Under the pieces are notes generated by a model. The model was not told the origin of the DNA, did not search any database, and saw only the letters and a program-made list of their open reading frames with translations. Positions 28,350 through 39,404 of a stretch of DNA of 64,000 nt are shown piece after piece (the first letter of the stretch is position 1; each line of letters starts with the position of its first letter). Location: positions 88,902,368-88,966,367 of the forward strand of contig NC_058337.1 in NCBI RefSeq assembly GCF_905475395.1, given 5' to 3'. Made by a program: the position numbers and the translations under genes. The DNA is from Chrysoperla carnea. Its lineage: Eukaryota > Arthropoda > Insecta > Neuroptera > Chrysopidae.

Positions 28350-31300
28350 TCACTTCTTAGACTAATAGGTAAACTCGACATAGAATTAGACTTGTAGGAA
28401 TGAACTGCTGTGATTTGTTCGATACCCCTCGTATTCGACAGCCAATGAATCTAATTTTTTGTTTGTGTGTTGGTATAGTACCTCCGGCGTATGTAGAAAA
28501 AGATGGTCTAATTACTTTGTAATAAGGTTATCTTTTTTCTAACTACTTTTAGTGTAATTAGTGTTTACGCTAGTGTACATAACGAACTTTTTCAAATTTT
28601 CCAATTTATTGTATTTAAGAGATTATGGAACTTTTGAATGATACCTACTTATACTTTGTTAATAATATTGTATTAATTTTTAAACCATGCAATAGATTAA
28701 GAAATTTTCTCTATGAACAAAAAATTATAAAATGGTAAATGAATGATATTTTTTATTTAAGTTCTCGGAAAAACGCAGTCGACCATTCAGTGACGTGCCC
28801 GTGTGTTTTGCAAGCAAATAATTGTCAAATTTAATAAAGAGCTTTAAAATAAAAAATTGAAATTGAAAAAATAAAGTAAATCTATTTATCCTAAAAAATA
28901 ACATGTAATTGTTTTTATTTAATTATGATACATTTTCATCCTTATTTTTTTACTTTTCAATTTTGTTTCCACAGCCTATCATAGAACAAAAATCTCTTTT
29001 TTTCTAAATATTAACTTTGAAATTATAAAAACACACTATGTTAAAAAATTTGATAATTTGTTTTCAAAATGCACTACTATAGGTACGTCACAAAATGGTT
29101 AACATATTTTTTGACGAAATAATCGAACTTGTAAAGCCTATTTATAAGTACATATGAAAAATCCCAAATTGTATTGATTTTTATTAAAAGCTTGTTAACA
29201 AAAGTGTATGCATTTTTATCAAATTGGGTAATGCTGAAATTACGAATGGTCATACTCAGCTTGAAATACCTGGTAAAACGAAGTGAATCAAAACTTTGGA
29301 ATGGATTAATTGAAAATCGTTTTTATTGTCTAGACATTCCATTGTATTACTCTCACTGTCAGATATTTTTCCAGTAAATAATATTTGCTGAGGATATTAG
29401 ATATTCCACTGTCTTTTTCACTCTGGTTTCTTGATTCACCCCGTTTTACGGTAACTAATTTTTAAACTTTTTTGATTGATAATAAAAAGTTAATATCAAG
29501 CCATTTTAATTACAATCATTAAAAATTTCACTATGTCGTTTATATCTGAACAAAACCATAATTATCTCCTTCCAAATTAATTTTATAAGTAATGAATCAA
29601 AATACAATTACAACTTGCTGAATACGTCTTTTATTTATATTATTTTTTTTACAATTAAAACAGTTAAACCAATTTTCTAATACCGTTTTAAAAAGACTCA
29701 CTTGAATACATATAATAATAAAAATGAATTGGCATTGATTTTATTTTAAAATGGTTAATAATAATAACCATCATTCATATAAATAAATGCTATATTAAAA
29801 TTCAGAGATTAGCTCATATACAGAAGGATTTTTTATAAATTTCCCACCATAATAATTCGAAAACGAAATGGAAAATCAATGAAATTTTCCAAGTTGTGAA
29901 ACCTGATTAAAACGATTTAGTATGGTTATAGAAACGCAACCTAACGTGTTGTTGACGACACGCAGTTTTGTGTAGATATAGGTCAGTGAGTGCCGCAGTT
30001 TTGTGTTGGAGTCTGTGTAGTAGGGCGACATAGTTTGTACGCCATGAGTTTGTATGTAGTCACCGTGACTACCACAAAAAAAAAGAATCACACTCCAAAA
30101 AATACTTTTCACAGGTTCTAATTTTTTATAAACGGTAAACAAATAACTTTTGTTCGAAATTCCTTATACTGTCCTTATAGATGATTTTAGCCATAATAAA
30201 TCATAAATCAGGTGCCGAAAATTTAAGTCCAGAGTAAGAATCTGCTAAACAAATATAAAGTTCCAGTTTAAAAAATAGAATTTGTTTGAACCCATGTTTG
30301 ACCGTGAAAACGCCCTCGTTAAACAAACAAAAAATCTGTATCTTACTTCCCCTAATAATGGACAGATATGTGTTTTCACGGTTTTTGGATTTTCCATTCC
30401 CGTTTCTAAATATAAGGGTGGAATTTTTCTTTAAAATCATTCTGTATAAATATAAATATTTCATATTATTTAGCCTTTAGTTTATTTAGTTTATTTGTTA
30501 ATTATTAAGTGAAACTTTCTATTCATAATGAGAATAAGTTTGCTACGAACAACGCTAGATTCTTAGAATTCCCACTTTACTAGAAATTGAAATTACTAAA
30601 ATATACAGGAGATGGTTAATTTATTAATAAAAGTAAACTATTTATCTAAATACGTCAAGAACTGTTTTACATGTATTTTTAGATTATAACGCTTACCTAA
30701 GTTTTTAATATTGTTAAGATGTGAGATTTTTTGAAAATAATTGAAACATTGAGAATCGGCGATGTAGAGGGTATGAAAGTTGTTTTCTAAAAACAAACAA
30801 TTGAATTAGAATAATAGTAAATTCGTCCCAGCAAATTACCTGTGTAAAATGAATAACCAAAAAATTTGAATATAGATAACTTTTAGTATGTAAAATTCTA
30901 TTTTGAAACTTTCTCACGTTTTTTAAGGGATTTAAGAGCAAGAAATGTTAAAATTTGAAAAAACAATATTGCAAATAACTTGTTAATATTAGGATAAAGC
31001 GTCATTATAAAAATAGCTGAAAAGTCCCTACAAAATTACTTCTTACAAATTTTTTGTAGGATCAATTTGATCTCTTTGATTTGGTTCTTAAATAAATAAA
31101 ATGCATAGGTAGTACACTTATTCTTATTGGTATTCGAAAATTATATTAGATAGTTTGAAAAATTATAATTATTATATTTTAAGCATTAAAATTTGAATTT
31201 TATTACATATTCGAAAAATTTTATTATTTAAATATACTGTGCCTAACTCGAAATACATTAATTTCAAGCAGTTAAAACTACTGAACATATTAAACAACCC

Positions 31301-31494
31301 AGATAACTTCTTTTTAATCATTAGATGGTAGATTAGCTATGAAAATTTTAATTAAAAATTTGGTATTAAGTTCGGTTTATAAATGGCACTTTGTACTATT
31401 TTAGAATTCGTAGCATTTTTTAGTTTTTTTCAAATTTTCCAATGGTCGGTTTTTAATAACACAAAAGTTAATGAATTTGATAAAAAATTATTAA
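28350..31494. other. gene-free stretch
   Basis: AT-rich. A piece at about 30225-30280 (TAAGAATCTGCTAAA...CCAGTTTAAAAAAT) recurs near 38065-38120, indicating another old dispersed repeat. Minus-strand frames at 29876-30142 and 30201-30464 are not supported as genes. Confidence 0.65.
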
Positions 31495-31679
31495 TATAAA
31501 TTTCTATATCTCATCTATCACCTATACCTAATACCTAAGATAATTCTCTGGGTGGTTTATTTCCGACTTGAAAAACTCATTTATTTGAATCTCCCACCAT
31601 GAACTACACTGTCCATAATAAACAACCCAGACACTTTTCTTAGGTATATGGTGATAGATAAGATGTGGAAATTTATATT
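31495..31679. mobile_element. foldback element with about 65-base arms
   Basis: The left arm (31495-31563) and right arm (31617-31679) are complementary, with ATATAAATTTC at the outer ends and CCCAGA...GTTTATT at the inner ends. A single related arm lies at about 31293-31350 and a diverged one near 17880, so this belongs to a family. Confidence 0.65.
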
Positions 31680-32447
31680 TTTAATATCAATAGAAACTAA
31701 AAAATTTAAATTAACTCATATTCACGCTTAAGGACTCCTATTATATATCCCATCCCACGATTTGTGCATTTATTTCATCATGAATTGTCATTTTGCAGTT
31801 TCTTTAAATTTCTTGCCAAAGCCTGAAATTTAACTTTATATAACATTTTAAATATAAACTTTCACAGCTAATCTTATAATAATGGATGTTTTAAATTAAG
31901 GCATTTCGAACCAGACAGAAATAATTTTAATGCTTTTTTTTTATTTTATGATTTTTGATTTTGTAATTGCTTATTGTAATCATTTTAATCAATAAAAAAA
32001 AAATATATTTAAGAAAATTTTTTATATTACATTATTTAAAGTCAATAATTTATAGCAGTTTGCCAAAATATTGTATGAACAGTCTTTTTACAAGTGTGTT
32101 GATCTCAAAATGAGACCTCATAATAATTTTCAATATTGAATTAACTATTGATATTTTATTTAAATCACTTCACCATTGACGTTAGAGTTACTAAAAAGTC
32201 AATGGTATATACTCAATTAAACTGTTAAATAAAATTAGAAAAATGAATAGAATTACAATAAAATATCGTAAGTTTATATATATATATAGCACTTTGTTTT
32301 TATTATATTTCATTGATTAACATTTTGTGTGTTTTAGGGAAAGAACTTATGAAACAATTCAAGATAATTTAAATAATAAGTTTAAAATATATAAACGGAT
32401 CCATTCAATTAAAGAAATTTCAAATATTAAGAGTCAGTAATTAAAAA
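31680..32447. other. gene-free stretch before the MADF/BESS pseudogene
   Basis: AT-rich. Any 5' part of the pseudogene is too decayed to recognise here. Confidence 0.6.
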
Positions 32448-33946
32448 ATTGCATCAATCAAAGAGTCGTATCGTCGCCAATTGCGGCGGCTAAAGAAGCT
32501 AAAAAAGTGAAAAAAAGTTTTGTGCAGAAATTATCCCTGAGGTCACTCTTTTATCTTTTGTAAAAGATCAGGAAGATACGGGAGCGCTCGTTTCATCCTT
32601 GGGACGAGGATACAGCTTAATATGAAACAGAATTATCGGTAATATTTTGTAATTAGCCTTTTTCCTTTGAAGATTAAAAAAAGATCCTCTAGATGGCAGG
32701 ATATATTTGTACCCCTCCTAGTGTTGCCATCAAGCGGATCTTTTTTTAATCTTCTGAGTAAAAAAGGGTAATTAAAGCATTATATTTTTTAAATAAAACT
32801 AATAAAAATTTTTAACTAACTACATAAGACAAATTATAAACATTATATTATCATTAAATCCGGACATACAATCATTAGGGGGGGGGGTACAAATCATTTA
32901 TTCATTGCATAATATTTAAAATATTTTAAGGAATTTATAAGAAAAAATAATTAAATTATGTGTATTCAAAAAGTTTTACAAAATAATAGATTTTCCAATG
33001 AAAATATACGCAGTTTTAAATAAAAATTAGCTCAAATGCGAATATGAACAATTATTTTTTTTAGATTAATTTTATTCATGTTTATAAATTGATTACTAAT
33101 AATTGATTTATCAATAATATATTATTTTTTCACAACCTTAAAATAGATGTAGTTAGGATCAAAATATCTACTCTACATGCACAATTGTATAATTATTAAT
33201 CAGTTATTGAGTTATTTATAATATAATAAATACATAGTATAAGAAGGCTATAATTTTTTTATTGTTTTTAGATTTCTCGATCTCCTACACTATCCACATC
33301 GCCAGAGAATCGGGAAAAACATGTACGGAGACTTGGTCAAAAAAGGGACAAATTACTAGACGTATCAAGGACTACGTATTTTAGGAGAATCTTTGGGTTG
33401 TGAAGTGGAGAATCAGCCGAAATGAACTCAAGAGATGACTTGGAAAAAAATGTGGGGCAGCAGCTCAAAGATCTGAAACGTACGCAGAAAATTATTGCCC
33501 AAAAGTCAATCTTTGATGTTTTGTTTCACGCACTGTTTGCAAATTGAAATGAAACATATATTATAAAAATTTGAAATGTGTCCATTGTTCTGGAATTTCC
33601 AACCCCTTAACCATACGTTCAATCTCAATATTTTCAACAAATTCCCTAAGCATACATCCAATCGCCACAAACTTTCCAAGCATACGTTCCAAATCCATAA
33701 ACTTCCAATCATTCGCTCAAGTTTCCAAAAAAGTTGTCACCCAATCATATCCAAAAGTGTTCCACTCATATAACCAATCCCAATCATATACTCTATCCCT
33801 TCAAGCGCCGCAATGTAACGTGCCAATCACACAAGCATTCTTATATGTTCAAACTTACCAAGTCCAGTCCTCACAAGCCCCAAATTAATATTTTTAATTC
33901 CCACAATCCTCCCACACATACCAATAATCATTCCAAAACACCATAA
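32448..33946 (+). pseudogene. decayed MADF/BESS-type DNA-binding protein gene
   Basis: MADF domains are Myb/SANT-like DNA-binding modules, often paired with a C-terminal BESS interaction motif in insect regulators. Here 32448-32507 reads IASIKESYRRQLRRLKKLKK then TGA, matching the MADF core helix. A +1 shift gives EIIPEVTLLSFVKDQED (32527-32625), matching the end of MADF. After a stretch holding a foldback element, an intact TTTTTAG acceptor opens a frame at 33272. That frame has a stop at 33401 and then reads LEKNVGQQLKDLKRTQKIIA and IFDVLFHALFAN, like the conserved C-terminal segment of these proteins. The same frame continues after TGA at 33545 into a Pro/Gln/Tyr-rich tail (PYVQSQYFQQIP, then SPQTFQAYVPNP) to TAA at 33944. 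Stops at 33608, 33647 and 33698 all look like CAA-to-TAA changes. The assignment is from memory of the family and needs a profile search. Confidence 0.72.
32651..32773. mobile_element. short foldback MITE inside the MADF/BESS pseudogene
   Basis: 123 bases made almost wholly of two 48-base arms (AATTAGCCTTTTTCC, GAAGATTAAAAAAAGATCC and TGATGGCA-type blocks) with a short centre. It lies between the MADF-like and BESS-like parts of the pseudogene, probably in its former intron. Confidence 0.7.
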
Positions 33947-34216
33947 ATTAATATTAAACAACGAATTCACGTACAGAATAGAAGATATACACACGTCCCA
34001 AATCAAGTATGGTGATAGATTAATTACTCATTAAGTAAGGCCGTTAAATTCATAAACAACATTAGTAAATTCGTAGAGATTGACTAATATGTATAATTTT
34101 TGTATACATATTTAGTCAGACTCTGCATGCGGGCATTTATTAATTTAATATAAATATTTTTAATTGTTAGTTTAATATTAATACTGAAGTGTACATTTTC
34201 ATTTCTGTAATATTAA

Positions 34217-34222
34217 TTTATT
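34217..34222 (-). promoter_or_regulatory. DM9 gene polyadenylation signal
   Basis: AATAAA on the minus strand, 49 bases past the stop codon of the DM9 gene. It fits a compact 3' UTR. Confidence 0.5.
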
Positions 34223-34271
34223 ATTAAAAGAAAAAGGTACGGTGAATATTAAATCAATGGATGTAAGGGAT

Positions 34272-34803
34272 TTACTTCATAACTAATACATCACCGCTAG
34301 CAAACTCTTCTTCACGGTCTTGATATGGTATGAATATTCTTTTCAAATAAGGATCAAGGTTTCCAATGATACAGTCATTTCCTCTTTGAACACGTCCAAT
34401 ATACGTTTTATTATCTTGGTTGTTTGGCTCTATTCCTCCATAAATTGCTTTAGAAGGAATCTCTTCTGATTTCAAATTTATTGACTTCCATTTTGCTTTA
34501 GCGTTACAAAGCACCTATAAATAACAATTTTAGGGAAGTAACAAATAACATTTTGGTAATATTATATTTACTTCGTAATCCTCAATTTTATAAGTCAAGC
34601 CCGCTGCAATGGTTGCTGCTTTATCCTTGGGTCTCAGATATCCACTGATCAATCTAGCACCACCGCGTTTGGCACGAACAACATATAAATTATCGTTGGA
34701 AAGGTAGCCTCCAATCATTGCTTTTTTAGGTACTTCGCCTTTTGATGCTGCAATCCAATTTCCAGCCTTCTTCCCTTGTGAATCCTTACATGCTGCTTTT
34801 GAT
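34272..34803 (-). CDS. DM9-repeat (DUF3421) protein, 5' exon not found
   Basis: Two exons on the minus strand: 34803-34572 and 34514-34272, joined in phase 0 across a 57-base intron (donor GTAAAT, acceptor TTTATAG). About 157 residues are visible and carry two DM9 repeats. Repeat 1 starts at NWIAASKGEVPKKAMIGGY and ends at the splice with DYE; the next exon continues VLCNAKAKW, giving the family's typical YEVL junction. Repeat 2 runs from WKSINLKSEEIPSKAIYGG to FASGDVLV, then MK and stop. DM9 proteins in insects and molluscs include mannose-binding lectins and infection-responsive vesicle proteins; no signal peptide is visible here. Upstream of 34803 the frame meets a stop and the TTTTCTAG acceptor sits exactly there, so a short first exon must lie further right. 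I did not find it. Family assignment is strong; the specific role is unknown. Confidence 0.85.
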
Positions 34804-35549
34804 CTAGAAAATTAAGTTGCTATTTTTAAACGAAAATGATAATATTATCTTGGCCAACAATGTTTTGATTATAAATTCTGAGAAAATTCGAAGTAATTCG
34901 TTATTCTTGTGGATTAAACTATAAAACCGTACCTACTTGTGGAAAAATTTGAGGAAATAAATTTTAAAAAGGAATAAATATTATTATCCAATTCATTCAT
35001 TTTTTGATGTGTTAATTGTAATTTAATGGAAGACGATGATTTCCGTTTACTTATGACGCCTATTACCTACTTACAGAAGCTCAACCTTAGTCAATTTTAC
35101 ACTTATTTTTGAAATGTCTAACATCTGGGAAGACGATGTATGCAACCATCAAGACGAAGATGTCTCAAGACGATGATTTTCTGCTTACTTATTACACCAA
35201 GTATCTACTGACAAAAGCTCAACCTTGGGTAATTTGTACATTTTAAAATTATTTTTGCAATGTATATCACCTGGGAAAACGCATTTTACATCATTTTTCG
35301 AATGCAAGACTTTCATTTTCTCATTTCTTTGACTTTTATTAATCTATAAAAAAAAGTTTCGTCTTTGGTTAAATTATACATTAAACATTTTTTGGCCATT
35401 TTTGGAAAAAAAGCCGTATTTTCTCCGTTATTTCGCGTCAAAAAACAAAGGTAAAGAACATATTTTTTTGTTATTTTGAAACTAAACTTTTTTTTGTGCA
35501 TCCTGTATTCATCATGATTACATATAATTGATGTCACTCACATAGAATA

Positions 35550-35640
35550 GGAATGACGTAGTTAGCTACGTCCTAGACCGCATATAAAGAGTACCCAGAT
35601 TCGAGTCCCGGCTTCTGTGTAATTTTTTTTAAATTAAATT
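35550..35640 (+). repeat. tRNA-like SINE head
   Basis: An A-box-like TAGTTAGCTACGTCCTAGAC and a B-box GATTCGAGTCC (35598-35608) are spaced as in a tRNA, followed by a T-run. The arms do not fold into a full acceptor stem, so this is a tRNA-derived repeat rather than a tRNA gene. It differs from the SINE family at 20733 and 39762. Confidence 0.5.
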
Positions 35641-35660
35641 TTCCATAGGTTCTGTCATTG

Positions 35661-35662
<2 letters not shown>

Positions 35663-35724
<62 letters not shown>
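35663..35724. repeat. (TA)n microsatellite
   Basis: An uninterrupted run of about 31 AT dinucleotides immediately downstream of the tRNA-like head. It may be the expanded tail of that element. Confidence 0.95.
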
Positions 35725-35727
<3 letters not shown>

Positions 35728-36135
35728 CATTAACATTACCGGAAAATTAGAAAATCGACATCTATATTTGTTGTTCAGTTTTAACAGAATTTATTATCAA
35801 AATCTGCCTTACAAAAAATGATTAGAATCCAATCTTACTTTATACATCCCATGATTATTTTCAGAATTTAAACGGTTTTAAAATATACATAGCGTTTTAC
35901 ATGAAAATTATACTTTAGGTATATTAAACTTGTGTAAATCTGTGATAAAAATATTTTTATGAAAATATTTTTATCACAGATATTACGGTTTTTATTTAAT
36001 TATAATTATCACAGATTCAAAAGAAAATGTCATTCAACTAATTTGTGCGTTGTTTGTTTACAAAAATTACGTAGATACACGAATCCGGATGCATATTTGA
36101 TGATGAAACATACCTATTCGTATCACCATCAACGT

Positions 36136-36636
36136 CAAAATTAAATTCTTTGGATTCTAATGACGCCATAGAGTTTAAAAATTCGATTTTTTGATAACAC
36201 AGGCAAATTTGATTCGATCTTATTGGAATTTTTTTTTGAAACCCACTAACTTTAGGTCATTCTTTTCAGCTGTTATGTCAGTTTTTCGCTAACCATCACT
36301 TACGTAGTTAATTCCGGGATCTGAACTCCACATTTTTGAAACCTATTAGAGCTAAGTTAATTTTATTCACAAATTCGAAAAGTATGACCCAAATTTAGTA
36401 GTACTACATACTTGGATGATCAAAATTGGATAAAATTTGGATGTGATAGAGCAAAATTAAATTTTGTGGATTCTGATGACGTCATAGAGTGTAAAAATTC
36501 GATTTTGGATAACACAGGCAAATTTGATCCCATATTATTGGAATTTTCAGTCAATTTTTCGCTAGCGATCACTTCTCTTTTAACCTATTAGAGCTAGGTT
36601 AATTTTGATCACAAATTTGAAATGTGTGACCCAAAT
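36136..36636 (+). repeat. pair of direct repeats, period about 316 bases
   Basis: Unit 1 (36136-36394) and unit 2 (36452-36636) share AATTAAATT, GATTCT, ATGACG, CATAGAG, AAAAATTCGATTTT and GATAACACAGGCAAATTTGAT, and end in TGACCCAAAT. Unit 2 is shorter by internal deletions. Probably a tandem insertion or an old satellite-like duplication. Confidence 0.8.
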
Positions 36637-39404
36637 GAAAACGAGAAATTATCTAATTTTATGCCTCAATGAATACACAACTATAAGTAGTTGATTAAAA
36701 TCGGCCAAGAAAATGATTTTGTCCAGCCTTTTATGAAAAATACCCCTATGTGGTATGTTATAATTTTAATCGATAAATAATTAATAATAGCTATTTTATA
36801 ATATAAGTATAATTAAAGATTAGATAATTGTTAGCAAGCACGTGAATTCGCGTAACATGTTATTTATACTAGATACTATTTTATGAATACCACAAACATA
36901 TATAGTGTGATTTGAAAAGTTTCAACTCAACCTAGAAATGGGAAATGAATAAAGGCAAACGTACGTACATATATAATTTTTTCGAAAATGGATGAAATAG
37001 CATCGTACAATTATAAAATAATAATTGTGGAATTAAATTAAACAGTTATCGACTTTTTTGTGAAAATTACAGATGACACTAGTAACAGTACCACAAATGT
37101 CGTATATAAGAGGGTGTATTGATGGGTTACCAGGAGCGTATCCACGAGTGGTTATCATGGTTGTCATATTATCAGTAGTTATCAGGGTTGGGTGGCGGTG
37201 TAAGAGTTTGCTCTTACAATCTGAAAATTCTGAAATCTAAAATACGAAATAAAACCAAAGGACATTCGATAGAAACGTAATTGCAATGTCGTTACAGGGG
37301 TTTTGGTGAAAATTTTACTAGAGAGTTTTCAGGGGAAATTTATATAGGGATTTGTCTTTGAATACTAAATAAATAATAGTGGTCACCCAGGTACTATGAA
37401 ATAAAAATAAGCAAAAAAAAAAAAAAAAAAAATTGAAAACCAAAGAATGAAAAAGAGAATAAAATAAAAATTAAATTGAAATAAGATACAAATCTTCGCA
37501 CAACGCAAATGATAAACGGTAACTAAAAGAAAAACTACCCAATTGGGCTCTTTACATACAACTTGTTTCACTATTGTAATTTTCAGATTTTTATTATTTG
37601 ACCCAAAGAAAGAAATTTAATTTTAATTAAATTTAAGAATACACTCGAACCCGGACTTCTTGGATTCATGTCAAGTCCGGGTTCGAGTGTATTTTTTTCA
37701 ATTCTCTTTAATTAAGATTACTAGGCATATTTGTCAATATTTAGTTTACGCTGTATGTATCATATTAAAAATCATCAATTATAATCGAGAGACCATGATG
37801 CAAATAAAAATATCGTATACATGATTAAAAGTAAACAATAACAAAAAGTAATAAAGAAAATTTTGTTTGAATTTTTTTAAGACTAACATTGCTGGTACCT
37901 GATTTTATGGTTTATGACTAAAACTGCGTAAGAATAGTATATTCACTAAAAAAAATCATTATTTTGAATGTTGCTGGTTAAAAGTATTTGGTGAAAATTT
38001 TTTGACTTCAGGGTTAAAAATTTAAGTAATGATCAACTAGTTTTGAACAAAAAGTTGCTTTTTGAGACTGAGAATAAGAATCTGCTAAATAAACTGTGTT
38101 TCCATTTAAAAAATGGCTATCTTCCTTGCCAGTTATGAAATAATTGTGTGGAAACTTTTTATAAATCATCCTATATATTATCAATAATATTTTGCCGATA
38201 TATGTTTCAGGGTGAATTAAACACAATTACATGCATGCAATTAGTTCAGAAGCTCTTGTAATGTATGCAATAGCAGCTCACCAATTTTTGGTTGGATTTT
38301 GGGCCTATTTTAAACAAGAACGATATTTTGTTATTTTAGGGAAAATTGGCCACTAATGAGTTAAACCTAGTTTGATATTTAAAAAAAAACGAAGAAACGG
38401 CTTGCTTTCAGGCCTAATATATTATGAACAAAATTCAATTTTCGAGTTTTGCGAAAAATTGTCTTTAATATTCGAACATGCTTAATCTTTTAACAAAGTC
38501 CTGAAAAGGTATTACAAATAAAAGTATAAAATTCTAAAAGTATAATTTTTAATAATTGTTAATAATCGTTCAAATTAGGATTTCTGTATCGATTATTGGG
38601 AAGTTTGGTCAATTTTGTGGGAAGTTAACAGTTCGGTTATCCGATATTAATCACACAATTTATAAATACTATCAAAACAAAAATCATGCTTTTACTTTAA
38701 AAATCTAAAAGTTTAGCTCCTTAGGTAATCAGTCGGCTCAAACTCTTCTGAAGTTGAAGGTATGGGAGACTTTAAAATAGCTGCCTTAAAAAGACATAAT
38801 CAAAATATGATCGTTTTCTCTTTAACAAGACGTTAGATTTTTGTGATTTTCCAATATTATATTCAAAATGGCTGCAGGTTGGAATAACTTTTTTTCGATA
38901 GATTGACTCTAATAATAATAGAATTCGTTCCAAACTTGTTCTTCCAGTTTTTGGGATGTTATAACCTACATTTATTTTAATGTTGATTTTGGGATGTAAA
39001 CATTCAATTAGAGAGCTCCCCTTTCTTAGAAGGTTCGTCTTATTTCCTATGTTTTCTGGTATGCAACTTAATTTATTCATAACCATGAAACTTTACGATT
39101 AATTACGATTATTGTTACTAACGAAAGTGGTTATCATTTATTTGTTTCGACTTTAAGTAATATGCATCTACGAACAATTGCAACAATTTCAGATTCTTTG
39201 AAATCATTTTTAAGACAAATTTTTCAATAATTTTGGATAAAGTTGATATATTTACAGAGCCCTGACCGGGTTCATGCCTGTTTGATATTGCTTAATCGAA
39301 ATTAAAGATTGTGCGAAATATTTGTAAATTAATTACTGTCTAAATAAATATCTGTACACGAAATGTTGCATTCTATTAAGTGAGGTGGCTACGAATAACG
39401 AATA
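36637..39404. other. intergenic stretch upstream of P450 gene A
   Basis: Holds the perfect hairpin at 37638 and a run of 20 or so A at about 37413. The 104-codon minus-strand frame at 38772-39086 is unrecognised and judged accidental. No clear TATA box was found close to the gene A start. Confidence 0.65.
37638..37693. repeat. perfect 21-bp stem, 14-base loop hairpin
   Basis: The arms AATACACTCGAACCCGGACT(T) and their exact complement flank CTTGGATTCATGTC. The stem is GC-rich in a very AT-rich setting and contains GGGTTCGAG, the core of a tRNA T-loop/B box. Function unknown. Confidence 0.9.

Larger units (their letters stand above)
34804..36135. other. 5' flank or first intron of the DM9 gene
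   Basis: The first DM9 exon should lie on the minus strand here or further right but was not found. Short motifs ACGATGAT and TACTTACAGAAGCTCAACCTT recur at about 35035-35095 and 35170-35225, a diverged direct repeat. The tRNA-like head and TA microsatellite lie inside. Confidence 0.6.

Noticed and set aside
33571-33888. 105-codon plus-strand frame with ATG
   Set aside because: It lies in a different frame from the BESS-like part. The neighbouring frame gives the Pro/Gln/Tyr tail expected for the pseudogene, so this longer frame is a product of the C-rich strand bias.
35550-35620. Possible true tRNA gene
   Set aside because: A and B boxes are present, but acceptor and T stems do not pair properly and no complete cloverleaf can be drawn.
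38772-39086. 104-codon minus-strand frame upstream of P450 gene A
   Set aside because: No recognisable motif and no promoter or splice support; composition is like chance frames elsewhere in the window.
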